From assembly GCA_002389765.1 (NCBI GenBank), contig DGQM01000022.1, forward strand, positions 26,028-80,411: 54,384 nt of DNA, in the 5' to 3' direction. The stretch comes from Bacteroidetes bacterium UBA4414. GTDB lineage: Bacteria > Bacteroidota > Bacteroidia > Chitinophagales > Chitinophagaceae. Below, piece by piece: positions 7,483-15,954 of this stretch (position 1 is the first letter of the stretch; each line of letters begins with the position of its first letter). The notes beneath the pieces were generated by a model. The model saw only the letters and a program-made list of their open reading frames with translations. It was not told the DNA's origin and ran no database searches. The position numbers and the translations under genes are program-made.

Positions 7483-7959
7483 ATGAGAACATACCTATTG
7501 ACAACTCTTATCATTTCAGTATTCTTTATTTCTTGTAATAAGACCGATACTACAACAACTCCTACCTCATCGTATGCTGCTCCTGCATATAGGATGCAAG
7601 GCAATTATACAATGGAAGGTAGACGAATACATTTTTATCAAATACCTTCTGTAACGATGCTTGACACGGTATGGTATAATAATGTTTCCCTGAATATTAA
7701 AACAATAAACGATAGTACCGTTATTACCACTGCTATTACACCTGACACAACAGTTAGTGACACTTTGCGTTGGGCTAAATTCTTGTCACCTAATAAGCCA
7801 ACAATGATATTAGGCTTAGAACCAAGTAATCCATCAAGGTATGGCAGCTCATTGCACTATGATACGGTTGCCAATAAAATTGAATTTTATGGATTTGGAT
7901 TGACTGTCAATTTTAGTAACGAAGAACAGTATGTAACAAGTTTTACACCAAAGAAATAG
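7483..7959 (+). CDS. Predicted lipoprotein of unknown function
   Basis: 158 residues starting with a lipoprotein signal: positive N-terminus, hydrophobic LLTTLIISVFFISC and Cys19 as the likely lipidated residue. A Thr/Ser-rich linker (NKTDTTTTPTSS) follows, then a beta-rich body with many alternating hydrophobic strands. In Bacteroidota such a signal usually places the protein at the outer membrane. No domain is recognised. It stands alone between rnhA and the acetyltransferase, without a clear operon. Confidence 0.72.
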   Translation: MRTYLLTTLIISVFFISCNKTDTTTTPTSSYAAPAYRMQGNYTMEGRRIHFYQIPSVTMLDTVWYNNVSLNIKTINDSTVITTAITPDTTVSDTLRWAKFLSPNKPTMILGLEPSNPSRYGSSLHYDTVANKIEFYGFGLTVNFSNEEQYVTSFTPKK

Positions 7960-7998
7960 TTCTTTATCTTATATTGAAATAGTTATATCCCCCAAGCT

Positions 7999-8562
7999 AT
8001 GATACACCTCAACTTCCATCCTTTTCCTGTACTAACTACAGAAAGATTGGTGCTGCGCGAAATGAGTTTGGATGATATAGACACGTACTTCATCATTCGT
8101 GCAGATGAGGAGATGAATAAATACATAGCCAATCCTCGCCCTAAAACACGCGAAGAAGCACAGGCTATATTAGAACGCATGGCTTCTTATGCCAGAGACA
8201 ATAAAAGCATTGCATGGACGATTGCCGATAAAGCAACAGACAAGATGGTTGGCAGCCTGTGCCTGTGGAGTATGGATGGCAATGACGACAGCTGGGAATT
8301 TGGCTATGCTATCCTTACGGAACACCAAAACAAAGGACTGATGACCGAAGCCCTGCAGACAGCCATTAAATATGGATTTGAAGTAATGAACCTGCCCATG
8401 ATAAGTGCTTTTACCCACAAAGACAATGCAAGTTCTATTCACCTATTAGAGAAAAACAACTTTACCCGCAACCATGCAGCAGAAGCCACCCATGCGCAAA
8501 TAGAAGAACTGAAAGAAGAAATGGCACATTCGGTTATATATACATTACGTAGGGATAAATAA
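7999..8562 (+). CDS. GNAT N-acetyltransferase (RimJ/RimL type)
   Basis: 187 residues. It starts LTTERLVLREMSLDDIDTYF, the typical opening of RimJ/RimL-like GNAT proteins, and continues with MVGSLCLWSMDG and a central WEFGYAILTEHQNKGLMTEAL. In this core the Q-N-K-G-L-M loop corresponds to the acetyl-CoA pyrophosphate-binding Q/RxxGxG/A motif. NASSIHLLEKNNF near the end completes the fold. The acceptor could be an N-terminal amine or a small molecule and cannot be told. The stop codon lies inside the left arm of an inverted repeat (8557-8691). Confidence 0.9.
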   Translation: MIHLNFHPFPVLTTERLVLREMSLDDIDTYFIIRADEEMNKYIANPRPKTREEAQAILERMASYARDNKSIAWTIADKATDKMVGSLCLWSMDGNDDSWEFGYAILTEHQNKGLMTEALQTAIKYGFEVMNLPMISAFTHKDNASSIHLLEKNNFTRNHAAEATHAQIEELKEEMAHSVIYTLRRDK

Positions 8563-8691
8563 CACGTCATTGCGAGGAAGTATTTGCGAATGCAAATATG
8601 TACGAAGCAACCTCGCGAAATGTGTATTTATTAAAATCAGTAATATCGCGAGGTTGCTTCGCTATCGCTCGCAATGACGCATGTGTTATTT
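8557..8691. repeat. Inverted pair of GTCATTGCGAGG repeats with outer palindromic arms
   Basis: Outer arms AAATAACAC (8557-8565) and GTGTTATTT (8683-8691) are perfect complements. Inside lie a direct A-type repeat (8565-8618) and an inverted one (8646-8680, CGCGAGGTTGCTTCGC to GCAATGACGC). The left copy carries a 23-bp insert with its own stem (TATTTGC / GCAAATA) between GAGGA and ACGAAGC. The element fills the space between the convergent GNAT and CDF genes and could serve as a bidirectional terminator. Confidence 0.75.
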
Positions 8692-8706
8692 AGTTTAATC
8701 CGGGTT

Positions 8707-9678
8707 CTACTCTTTCCCGTGTTTAGAATCGTACCACACGTTTTCTGTAGTCCACTCGTGTTGGGCAGCAAATGGTGTTTGCCTTTGCGGACAGTCGGCT
8801 ACGGCACATAGCTTGCATTGGTAACGCTGGCAGGCATCTATATGTATAAACACTTCTACCTTATTATCGAAGTGTTGTTTTATCATTTCTTCCAGAACAT
8901 GTATCTCTGCATCTGCATCTTTCACACTATAGTACCACGGCAGCGTCATATGTGCATCCAGGTGCATAATATCACCATATTGCATTACACGCAGGTTGTG
9001 CAGATCTATCCATTGTGCACGACGGTTTGCTTGCAAATAAGCTATTACATCATTCAGCAATTGCATATCTGCCTCGTCCATTATACCCGACAAGCTACGA
9101 CGTACCAGTTTATAACCCGTTACCAGTATGATGATGGCTATCACAATAGCAACAGCACTATCCAGCCACTGCACTTTGGTAAACATGATAAGCGTCAAGC
9201 CCGCTACAATGGCAAATGTTGAATATGCATCTACCCGCAGGTGTTTGCCTGCACTCTCCAATATCAGCGAGCGCATTTTCTTGCCCTGTGCTACTGCATA
9301 CGTACCTATAAAGAAATTGAGAATACCTGTAGCTGCTACAATGTATATACCTACATCCAGCTTGTGCAGTGGTTTAGGATGTATCAACTGGTCTATAGCC
9401 TCGTAGATAATCATCAATCCAGCTATAAATATCAGCGCCCCCTCTACCGCACTGGATATAAACTCTGCTTTAGCATGCCCATAGGGATGGTCTATATCTC
9501 GTGGCTTGGCTGCAAGGATAATGCTATACAAACCTATGAATCCCGCAATCACATTCACCGTACTTTCCAGCGCATCTGTAAGTACTGTAACAGAGTGTGT
9601 AAGATACCATGCCCAAAGCTTGCCGATAAATAATACAACAGAAAGAATGGCTATATATCGCTGAATACGTATGGGCAT
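8707..9678 (-). CDS. Cation diffusion facilitator (CDF) transporter
   Basis: 323 residues from ATG at 9678 (MPIRIQRYIAILSVVL). A longer frame from 9765 reads through a repeat and is unlikely. There are six membrane segments in the first 210 residues with the CDF motifs SVTVLTDALESTVN and DHPYGHAKAEF, then a cytoplasmic ferredoxin-like domain. CDF proteins export divalent metals (Zn, Fe, Mn, Co) by proton antiport. The usual second acidic residue of the first metal motif is not obvious (DALESTVN). The tail holds a Cys cluster, CQRYQCKLC and DCPQR, that may bind metal or a cluster. The substrate cannot be decided. Confidence 0.9.
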   Translation of the reverse strand: MPIRIQRYIAILSVVLFIGKLWAWYLTHSVTVLTDALESTVNVIAGFIGLYSIILAAKPRDIDHPYGHAKAEFISSAVEGALIFIAGLMIIYEAIDQLIHPKPLHKLDVGIYIVAATGILNFFIGTYAVAQGKKMRSLILESAGKHLRVDAYSTFAIVAGLTLIMFTKVQWLDSAVAIVIAIIILVTGYKLVRRSLSGIMDEADMQLLNDVIAYLQANRRAQWIDLHNLRVMQYGDIMHLDAHMTLPWYYSVKDADAEIHVLEEMIKQHFDNKVEVFIHIDACQRYQCKLCAVADCPQRQTPFAAQHEWTTENVWYDSKHGKE

Positions 9679-9690
9679 GATACAAAAGTA

Positions 9691-9797
9691 ATAAAACCCC
9701 TCTATCTCCCCTAAAGGGGAATAAAATAGTATAATTGTTATGAATGATGATGTTCCTAAAATCACTTCCTCCCTTCAGGGAGGTTAAGAGGGTTTCC
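9691..9797. repeat. Inverted pair of CCCCT-AAAGGGG / CCCTTCAGGG repeats
   Basis: Left unit 9691-9724 (ACCCCTCTATCTCCCC, then TAAAGGGG) and right unit 9766-9797 (CCTCCCTTCAGGGAGG, then TTAAGAGGGTTT) are related in inverted orientation. The right unit covers the stop codon and last codons of the 119-residue gene. It is the same family and spacing as at 5135-5246. Confidence 0.78.
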
Positions 9798-10143
9798 TGA
9801 ACGCCTTATTCAACACAGCACCACTCCATCCCGAAAGTCCGCCTATCAGTCCACCTAACAAAACATTTACGAGTATAAACATTGCACTATTAGGCAAGCC
9901 TAACAATCCTGCCATACGAGACGATAGTATGTGATGATTGGGAATGTCTTTGATAAGTATCAACACAAGCCACAAAAAGGCTACACCTAAGAACCCTGCA
10001 CCAAATGCACGCTTACCGGGTATCTGCATGGCAATCATCATGGTAGATGGTAAGACAATAGCCAACCACATACCTGTCATAAACAAAGAGAATATGGCAC
10101 CTAACCCAATAATAATTAACGATACAATGAATGTCTGTTTCAT
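9784..10143 (-). CDS. Small membrane protein of unknown function
   Basis: 119 residues with about four hydrophobic segments (7-22, 25-42, 50-65, 86-108) and glycine-rich turns (VLLGGLIGGLSGWSG). No family is recognised. The gene starts 3 bp after the stop of the penicillin-acylase-type gene, so it is probably co-transcribed with it. Its last three codons and stop lie in a dispersed palindromic repeat, suggesting the C-terminus was altered by that insertion. Confidence 0.68.
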   Translation of the reverse strand: MKQTFIVSLIIIGLGAIFSLFMTGMWLAIVLPSTMMIAMQIPGKRAFGAGFLGVAFLWLVLILIKDIPNHHILSSRMAGLLGLPNSAMFILVNVLLGGLIGGLSGWSGAVLNKAFRKPS

Positions 10144-10146
10144 ATC

Positions 10147-12528
10147 TTATTTGTTTTTAGGGTTGATGGTCCATGTATAGGTTGCAGCAGGTTTGGTAGT
10201 AGCCGTGTAAAAACTCAGCTTGTAGTATTCGCCCTTCACCCATTTATCAAGGAAAGTAGCATAATACTTACTACCCACATTGCCCGATTGCCCACCGGGA
10301 TACACACCGTATGCTTCTACCTCATCGCCCAGTTGTACTACCATTCGCCACGATGGTCCGTGGTCTGTCTTAGCAGCATTGACCGTATTGCCCCACCCGC
10401 CTATCTTCAAATCTGTATAGCTGAACGGTGCCAGTTTGGTAAGGTGTTTTACGGAGGTATTCTTTGCTTTGTACCACTCCAGCTTATCTGCCTTCTTCAG
10501 TCTCTCAAGACTATCTATGCTATTCCGTAGGCTGGCTATAGCAGCATCTTTTACATTACCCAAGTACGGACTTTCTTCTTTCAGCAATTGCATGGTACGT
10601 TCAGGTGATGGCTTTAACTGGTCAGGTATTTTACCAAAGCGTTTTGCCCAGAGTGTAGCATAGAAGTTTGCCCACCATACTTGGAATACGGTGGCTGCTT
10701 TGCTCTCTGCAGTGAGCTTGTAGTCCCAATTGCCCAACAAATCCAGATAATTACGTTCTCTATCTGTCACTACATTGGGGGTGATGTGTGTTAGCATAAC
10801 GGGCAGCACATTTGCCGCCAATACACTATATACATCGTTTTGCAGGGCAAACATATCTTCTACCGTTGCGTTCTTTGTATTGCGCAGTACTTCATTTATC
10901 CTCCATGCACGGAACTCGTAGAAATAACCATTGTACCAATACGGGTAGGTAGTGTCTGTTACCGTTTGGTTGGCAGATGCTATATAGCCCTGTGCAGGAT
11001 TGTGCGCATGCGGGTTTTCTGCCACAGGTATATTTTGCCCCCACAGCGTAGCACTGTCAGCACCGTTCATTACATACCTGCCTTGTCCACGCCATTTGTT
11101 GATGAACTGTCCTTGTCCCCAAAGCGCAATATCTCCATGCCTGTCTGCATATATCATGTTCTGTGCAGGACACAGAAAGTTGTGTATGGCATTTGTGTAT
11201 TCAGTATAGTCTGCACTACGATTGAGCATATATAACGCCAGTACTTCATTGCTTGGGCGGTGTGCCATCCATGTTACAGCAATAGGTTTCTTCAACCCAC
11301 CCGGGCCGTGAAATGTTTCTTCATACATAACAGGGCCATGTACCGTGTACTTTACCGTATCAAAATAATCGGGCTTGCCTTTGATACTTATCTTCTCTAT
11401 CCTGTTGGTATACTGTAATTCCTTACCTGCAAATTTGTAGCTATTGGCAGATGCAGGCTGTATGGCATAGAAGTCTTTTACATCTCGATAGTTGTTGGTA
11501 AAGCCCCATGATATATTATCGTTAAACCCAATGATAACACCCGGAGAACCCGGCAGTGATACACCATATACATTTACACCCGGTGCTGTCATCTGTACCT
11601 CGTACCACAAAGACGGCAGGTTGAGCCCCAGATGCGGGTCGTTGCAAAGAATAGGCTTACCACTCTTAGTACGGCTGCCACCCAGTACCCAGTTATTACT
11701 ACCCTTACCTTCTTCCTCTACTTCAAAATCTGTAGCAGTAAGATGCGCCCATGCTATGCTATCTGCAGGTATAGCAGGTGCTGATAAACTTGCTGTTTGT
11801 TTGATGCTATCGTGTGGTATTACAGGGTTCACACCATTCAATCTTTCAGGGTATAATGCTGCAAACTCTTCAGGGCTCAGCATATCGCGGAGTACTGTCA
11901 GGGCAATATCTTCTGTATATCCTGTCAGGTCATCAGCCATATACTTTAATAGCAATGCACTTTTCAGGTTCGTCCACGGTTCGGGTTCAAAGCTTGCCAG
12001 TTTGTATTCTAAGGGGTATGTTTTGTAGTCTAAAGTATTGATATAAGCATTGATGCCTGCTGTATAGGCATCCAGCATTTGCTTGCTGCGCGGGTCTGCT
12101 TCCATTGCCTTCAGCGATTGCTCTGCACCATACACCATACCCTTGCGGCGTTGTGTACGGTCAAATTTCAGTGCCTTATCTCCCAGCACTTCACTCACCC
12201 TGCCACCTGCTGCACGTGTCTGCAAATCCATCTGCCACAGGCGGAAGTATGCATGCAGATAACCCTGTGTATAATACAGGTCGTAATCGTTACCTGCTTT
12301 TATGTGTGGTACCAGTCTGTCGTCGAAAGATACGGTAACACCCGCTTTCAGCCCATCCAGTTTCAGTTTGTTGTTGAAGTCTTTGTTGACAGATTCGGCA
12401 CTTGCCCAGCAACCCGTTACAGGGTCTAAGAGCTTGCCTAATGCAGGCAGGCTACCCATTGGCTTACCCAGAAAATACACCAGCAGAGAGGTGAACAAGA
12501 TTGGCAATATGGCAATAACCTTACGCAT
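10147..12528 (-). CDS. Penicillin acylase family (S45) Ntn-hydrolase
   Basis: 793 residues, typical of the penicillin G acylase / acyl-homoserine-lactone acylase family. An N-terminal signal or anchor (IAILPILFTSLLVYFLG) sends it to the periplasm. The precursor layout is visible: alpha-chain, linker (about 235-276), then the autocleavage site EGKG-Ser277-NNWV. Ser277 would become the N-terminal nucleophile of the beta-chain. LCNDPHLGL and PGSPGVIIGFNDNISWGFTN are family-conserved parts of the active site. Substrates range from beta-lactams to N-acyl amino acids or quorum signals and cannot be set from sequence. It is followed by a small membrane protein. Confidence 0.93.
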   Translation of the reverse strand: MRKVIAILPILFTSLLVYFLGKPMGSLPALGKLLDPVTGCWASAESVNKDFNNKLKLDGLKAGVTVSFDDRLVPHIKAGNDYDLYYTQGYLHAYFRLWQMDLQTRAAGGRVSEVLGDKALKFDRTQRRKGMVYGAEQSLKAMEADPRSKQMLDAYTAGINAYINTLDYKTYPLEYKLASFEPEPWTNLKSALLLKYMADDLTGYTEDIALTVLRDMLSPEEFAALYPERLNGVNPVIPHDSIKQTASLSAPAIPADSIAWAHLTATDFEVEEEGKGSNNWVLGGSRTKSGKPILCNDPHLGLNLPSLWYEVQMTAPGVNVYGVSLPGSPGVIIGFNDNISWGFTNNYRDVKDFYAIQPASANSYKFAGKELQYTNRIEKISIKGKPDYFDTVKYTVHGPVMYEETFHGPGGLKKPIAVTWMAHRPSNEVLALYMLNRSADYTEYTNAIHNFLCPAQNMIYADRHGDIALWGQGQFINKWRGQGRYVMNGADSATLWGQNIPVAENPHAHNPAQGYIASANQTVTDTTYPYWYNGYFYEFRAWRINEVLRNTKNATVEDMFALQNDVYSVLAANVLPVMLTHITPNVVTDRERNYLDLLGNWDYKLTAESKAATVFQVWWANFYATLWAKRFGKIPDQLKPSPERTMQLLKEESPYLGNVKDAAIASLRNSIDSLERLKKADKLEWYKAKNTSVKHLTKLAPFSYTDLKIGGWGNTVNAAKTDHGPSWRMVVQLGDEVEAYGVYPGGQSGNVGSKYYATFLDKWVKGEYYKLSFYTATTKPAATYTWTINPKNK

Positions 12529-12559
12529 AGCCTTTGGTTTTACTTAAAGCTACAAAACA

Positions 12560-12720
12560 TGGAATGGAAATCCGAATATCTAAATGCTAAATCCTAATTG
12601 TAAAATCCGAAATACTAATGCCTACCCCCCACAAATGAAAAAACCCTAAAGCGTATTACCCTTTAGGATTTAGAAATTAGTACTTAGATATTGTTTAGGA
12701 TTTCGATATTAGTATTTAGA
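12560..12720. repeat. Low-complexity imperfect inverted repeat
   Basis: The AT-rich segment is built from short words such as AAATCC, AATACTAA and their complements. A left arm (12568-12592, ATATCTAAATGCTAAATCC) is partly complementary to a right arm (12663-12694, TTAGGATTTAG to CTTAGATAT). The terminator at 12638-12671 lies inside. No gene is seen in the gap between the acylase and the transglycosylase. Confidence 0.55.
12638..12671 (-). terminator. Terminator after the lytic transglycosylase gene
   Basis: Minus-strand stem AAATCCTAAAG / CTTTAGGGTTT (one mismatch), loop of 9 nt, followed by TTTTTTC. It lies 50-85 bp after the stop at 12723. Confidence 0.7.
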
Positions 12721-12722
12721 GT

Positions 12723-13655
12723 TTACTGTCCCTCTACGGGAAGTTCTATTTCATAAGTTTTACCAGCCTTAGCAGGTAGTACGTGCGAACGCAACCACGG
12801 GTTCAGGAGTTTCAGCATTTTGTAACTACTGCCGTTGCCGAGGGCAAACTGTGCCAGGTCTTTCACCGTAGTATCTACCGTCAGGGTACGTGTCTTGATA
12901 GGTTTGAAAGCTTCCTGATTATTGATGTTATAACCATACCACTTAGCATCGCTCAGCAGTATCTTCAATGCAAGTATGCGGAATACATAACGGTTCGTTT
13001 CTTCAGGGAAAGCCAAATCGTAGTAATTGCTTTTTTGCTGATACTCTATCTGCTTGGTATAGCCACCCATACCACAGTTGTACGATGCCGCAGCAGCCGT
13101 CCAGCTATAGAACTTGCCGTATGCTTCTTTCAGGTATGCACTTGCCGCATCTGTTGCTTTTGCAGGATGATAACGCTCATCTACATCTGCATTCACCTCC
13201 AACCCATAGCGCGGACCGGTATCTTTCATAAACTGCCAGAAACCCGATGCACCCACTGCCGATACCTGATTCTGTAAAGCACTCTCTGCCACACAGAGGT
13301 ATTTAAAATCGTCGGGTACACCGTTGGCTTTCAGTTTCTGCTCTATCATGGGGAAGAAACGTGTGGTCAGCTTCAGTATATACAGCGTAGTGCCGTGCAT
13401 GTAGTAGTTGATTATCATTTCACGCTCCAGCCTTTCGCGTACTTCCCAACGCTCCAATGGTACACGCTCACCTGCAAAACTCAGGTTCTTAGGAATCTCT
13501 GGCTGATACCATTTGTATTGCAGCTTACCATCTTCCTTTACCTGCACCGTACCCTCGTCCTTGCCCGTTTCCCGAAACGACTGCATCAGAAAAGCACCAA
13601 CGCCTACAGACAGGCCGATGGAAAAGTATAATATGGGTTTTAGCCTCAAGCGCAT
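12723..13655 (-). CDS. Lytic transglycosylase (MltD-like SLT domain)
   Basis: 310 residues with an N-terminal membrane segment (LKPILYFSIGLSVGVGAFL). The SLT/GH23 domain spans about 100-250: FKYLCVAESALQNQVSAVGASGFWQFM, quoted as CVAESAL then SAVGASGFWQFM, with Glu124 as the catalytic acid. AAAASYNCGMGGY follows, the usual ASYNAG-type motif with Cys in place of Ala. It cleaves peptidoglycan glycan strands to 1,6-anhydro-MurNAc ends. The C-terminal 60 residues (NGSSYKMLKLLNPWL) look like a diverged LysM-type region. Low neighbour coupling: it ends with its own terminator. Confidence 0.92.
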   Translation of the reverse strand: MRLRLKPILYFSIGLSVGVGAFLMQSFRETGKDEGTVQVKEDGKLQYKWYQPEIPKNLSFAGERVPLERWEVRERLEREMIINYYMHGTTLYILKLTTRFFPMIEQKLKANGVPDDFKYLCVAESALQNQVSAVGASGFWQFMKDTGPRYGLEVNADVDERYHPAKATDAASAYLKEAYGKFYSWTAAAASYNCGMGGYTKQIEYQQKSNYYDLAFPEETNRYVFRILALKILLSDAKWYGYNINNQEAFKPIKTRTLTVDTTVKDLAQFALGNGSSYKMLKLLNPWLRSHVLPAKAGKTYEIELPVEGQ

Positions 13656-13736
13656 GTGTAATGAGTGTTGTTATAAATATAACGATAAAACAGGGGATTG
13701 CGTGTAGGGAGGGTGTTAAAAAAATATACACTCTCG

Positions 13737-13763
13737 CGTCATTGCGAGGAACGAAGCAATCTC
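13737..13763 (+). repeat. Dispersed A-type repeat (GTCATTGCGAGG)
   Basis: CGTCATTGCGAGGAACGAAG followed by CAATCTC. It is a single copy 23 bp after the stop of the OLD-like gene and of the same family as at 8565, 19773, 21122, 21370, 21472, 23554 and 24082. Confidence 0.85.
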
Positions 13764-13786
13764 AAGATAAAGCGGGTTTATATTTA

Positions 13787-15403
13787 CTACATAATCTTTT
13801 GAGAAATAACCTTTAAAATATCAATCACTTCTTTCGCTGAAGATTGAAATTTGATTACAGCATCCTCTTTATTTTCAGCTATATAATCAAGTACTTCATT
13901 TAATAGAACCTTTTTCTTTTGACGTAAAGTATTACTATTTTTTTCTTCCTGAAGCTCGATATATTTACTTCTATATGGTTCAGGATAGTATTCTTCAAAA
14001 TTAGATTTCGAAAAATTCAAGAAATGTTCTTCTGGCCAATCACTAAATTTTTCTTTTATATTCTTTATATGACTCTTTCCTGATTCATCACCATCAGCAA
14101 TTACCCATGCTTTGTGAGAATAAACAGGGCTTTTATGAATATAAACAAACAATCTCAAGAAATCATTAAAACGAGGCTCCAAATCACTAACCCCACCTGC
14201 AGCAATTGTCCTTACCTTCAACCTTAGTTCTGGCACAAACTCTGGTATAATAAAATCTCTCACAATTCTTTCAGCAGAAGATTCTTCAAAAATTATATAA
14301 GAACTATACAAATCAAAATCCAATAAATCATACCCAAGTTTTTCAAGCACTTCCATTCTTTTCTCAGGAGTATTGTCTATTTCTGATATTGTAGATGTTG
14401 GAATAAAAACATCACTATCATAGACGGATTCTTCCATTTTAGATTCAGTATAAAATATTTTTGTGTTTTCTGAAGATGCTAAATACTTTAATACAATATT
14501 AGAATGAGTTGATATGATAAATTGACAATTTTTAGATTTCTCTAAAATCAAATCAAGTAATTTTTTTAATGAATTTGGGTGTATATCGTTTTCTAGCTCT
14601 TCAATTAACACAAGCTTTTTTTCAGCATTGAACAACACAGTAAGTAACCCAAGTATATTAGCTACTCCCTCACCCATCGATTCTAAGTAAACGATATCGT
14701 TGTCTATATATATACCAAGCTTGTTATAGTTAGAATTATCGCCACTTGGTACAGCACCTATTTCAAATCCTAAAATTTCTTTACAATACTTTACAAATCT
14801 TTTATTGTGCTTACTCGAGCCATTGCTAATTCTCTGAACCTTAGATGGTAAGTTTCTCAAGTCATCATCGACACTAAATGTACTCTCCCTACCTCCTTGA
14901 GAAGAATAGTGTACAGTTTTACGTTTTGACAAAAAGTAATACATAAAGTTATTCTGATCTTCACGATTGGGTAGACCTTTGAATTCCTTATCTGTTTTTA
15001 GAGCCGCTTTTATTTCATAATGTCTTTCTCTCTTTTCATAGCTTAAATATTTACCATTTTGAAATACTCGAGCGAGAGGATGCAAATTCTCTTTATAATA
15101 ATCAAAAAGTACTAAAATATCGTCGTCAAACTCCCTAGTCTTTAATAAAGTTTCATTAAAAATTAATCTATCATTATCTTCTTCTACTCTAAATTTTATA
15201 AATACTTGACCAAAAGTTTTACCTTTTCTAATGTCATCACTAGTTAGATAAAGATTGATATTTTGGAGACTTTGTAATGCTCTAAGAATTGTACTCTTAC
15301 CTGAATTGTTAGCCCCGACAATAATATTTATACCTGGAGACAATTCAATACTTGCCTCTTTATAGCTTCTAATATCGATTAGTTCAATTTTCTTAATATA
15401 CAT
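13787..15403 (-). CDS. OLD-like ATPase with C-terminal TOPRIM-type nuclease domain
   Basis: 538 residues. The N-terminal ABC/SMC-like ATPase domain (about 1-340) has Walker A GANNSGKST (30-38), a late signature-like stretch ESMGEGVANILGLL, Walker B KLVLIEELENDIHP and the switch His region FIISTHSNIVL. The C-terminal domain (345-538) resembles the TOPRIM of OLD-family nucleases: IIFEESSAERIV (acidic start), an IAAGGVSDL loop, VIADGDESGK (DxD) and LNFSKSNFEEYYP. OLD-type proteins act in phage defence or DNA processing. No UvrD-like partner (Gabija) or second gene is adjacent, so it fits a stand-alone class 1 type. It is markedly AT-richer than its neighbours, which suggests transfer. Confidence 0.82.
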   Translation of the reverse strand: MYIKKIELIDIRSYKEASIELSPGINIIVGANNSGKSTILRALQSLQNINLYLTSDDIRKGKTFGQVFIKFRVEEDNDRLIFNETLLKTREFDDDILVLFDYYKENLHPLARVFQNGKYLSYEKRERHYEIKAALKTDKEFKGLPNREDQNNFMYYFLSKRKTVHYSSQGGRESTFSVDDDLRNLPSKVQRISNGSSKHNKRFVKYCKEILGFEIGAVPSGDNSNYNKLGIYIDNDIVYLESMGEGVANILGLLTVLFNAEKKLVLIEELENDIHPNSLKKLLDLILEKSKNCQFIISTHSNIVLKYLASSENTKIFYTESKMEESVYDSDVFIPTSTISEIDNTPEKRMEVLEKLGYDLLDFDLYSSYIIFEESSAERIVRDFIIPEFVPELRLKVRTIAAGGVSDLEPRFNDFLRLFVYIHKSPVYSHKAWVIADGDESGKSHIKNIKEKFSDWPEEHFLNFSKSNFEEYYPEPYRSKYIELQEEKNSNTLRQKKKVLLNEVLDYIAENKEDAVIKFQSSAKEVIDILKVISQKIM

Positions 15404-15458
15404 ATGGCGTAGAAGGTGTTTAGTGCTAAATTACTTTAATATAAATTATAGCCAACAC

Positions 15459-15499
15459 AAAAAAACACCATAACACCTCTTACAGTGCTATAGTGTTTT
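15459..15499 (-). terminator. Terminator of the second SRPBCC operon
   Basis: Minus-strand stem AAAACACTATA (15499-15489) pairs with TATGGTGTTTT (15472-15462), one G-T pair, followed by further T residues. It lies 23 bp after the stop at 15522 and just before the OLD-like gene's upstream region. Confidence 0.65.
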
Positions 15500-15521
15500 A
15501 TATACTTATTGCAGTGTTTTA

Positions 15522-15941
15522 TTACTGCTCGGTGTATTTCTTAAAGTTGTCGAGGATAGCCTGCCAGCCGCCTTGTTGCATTTCTATCGGGTTCTGGTTT
15601 TCGGCATCAAACACGCTGTCTATTTTAGTGGTATTGCCATCAGGGGTAAAGTCTATCTTCACCGTCCTGCCATCACCCATGGTATAGGCTATATGCTTGT
15701 GTGGCTCTACGGCATCGTACACACCTGCAAAGTCGAAACCGAAGCTACCATCTTTAGCCTCCATACGCGACAGGAAGGAACCACCAACACGCAGGTCGTT
15801 TTCTGCACGTGTAGTATGCCAGTCTGGCGATGCAGTGTTCCATTGCATGATGTCTGCGGGTGTAGTCCATTTATCCCACACTTTTTCTATCGGTGCATTT
15901 ACCGTTGCGCTGATGGCAACTTTCGTGAATTGGTTTTCCAT
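15522..15941 (-). CDS. SRPBCC (AHSA1-like) protein
   Basis: 139 residues from ATG at 15941 (MENQFTKVAISATVNAPIEK). A longer frame from 16058 overlaps the upstream gene and has no family similarity. The protein shows the START/AHSA1 layout: KVWDKWTTPADIMQWN, LRVGGSFLSRMEAKDGSFGFD, a beta-strand region and the C-terminal helix GGWQAILDNFKKY. The typical WWGP is replaced by QWNTASPDW. It is the last gene of the second ArsR operon, 13 bp after the 166-residue gene. The ligand is unknown. Confidence 0.9.
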   Translation of the reverse strand: MENQFTKVAISATVNAPIEKVWDKWTTPADIMQWNTASPDWHTTRAENDLRVGGSFLSRMEAKDGSFGFDFAGVYDAVEPHKHIAYTMGDGRTVKIDFTPDGNTTKIDSVFDAENQNPIEMQQGGWQAILDNFKKYTEQ

Positions 15942-15954
15942 ATAATGATTGTTT

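Noticed and set aside
7140..7604. 154-codon minus-strand frame across rnhA and the lipoprotein start
   Set aside because: It spans two real plus-strand genes and has low-complexity, Val/Tyr-rich composition.
13787..15403. OLD-like gene as part of a Gabija or two-gene PARIS system
   Set aside because: No UvrD-like helicase and no separate DUF4435-type nuclease gene is adjacent; both neighbours are core genes.
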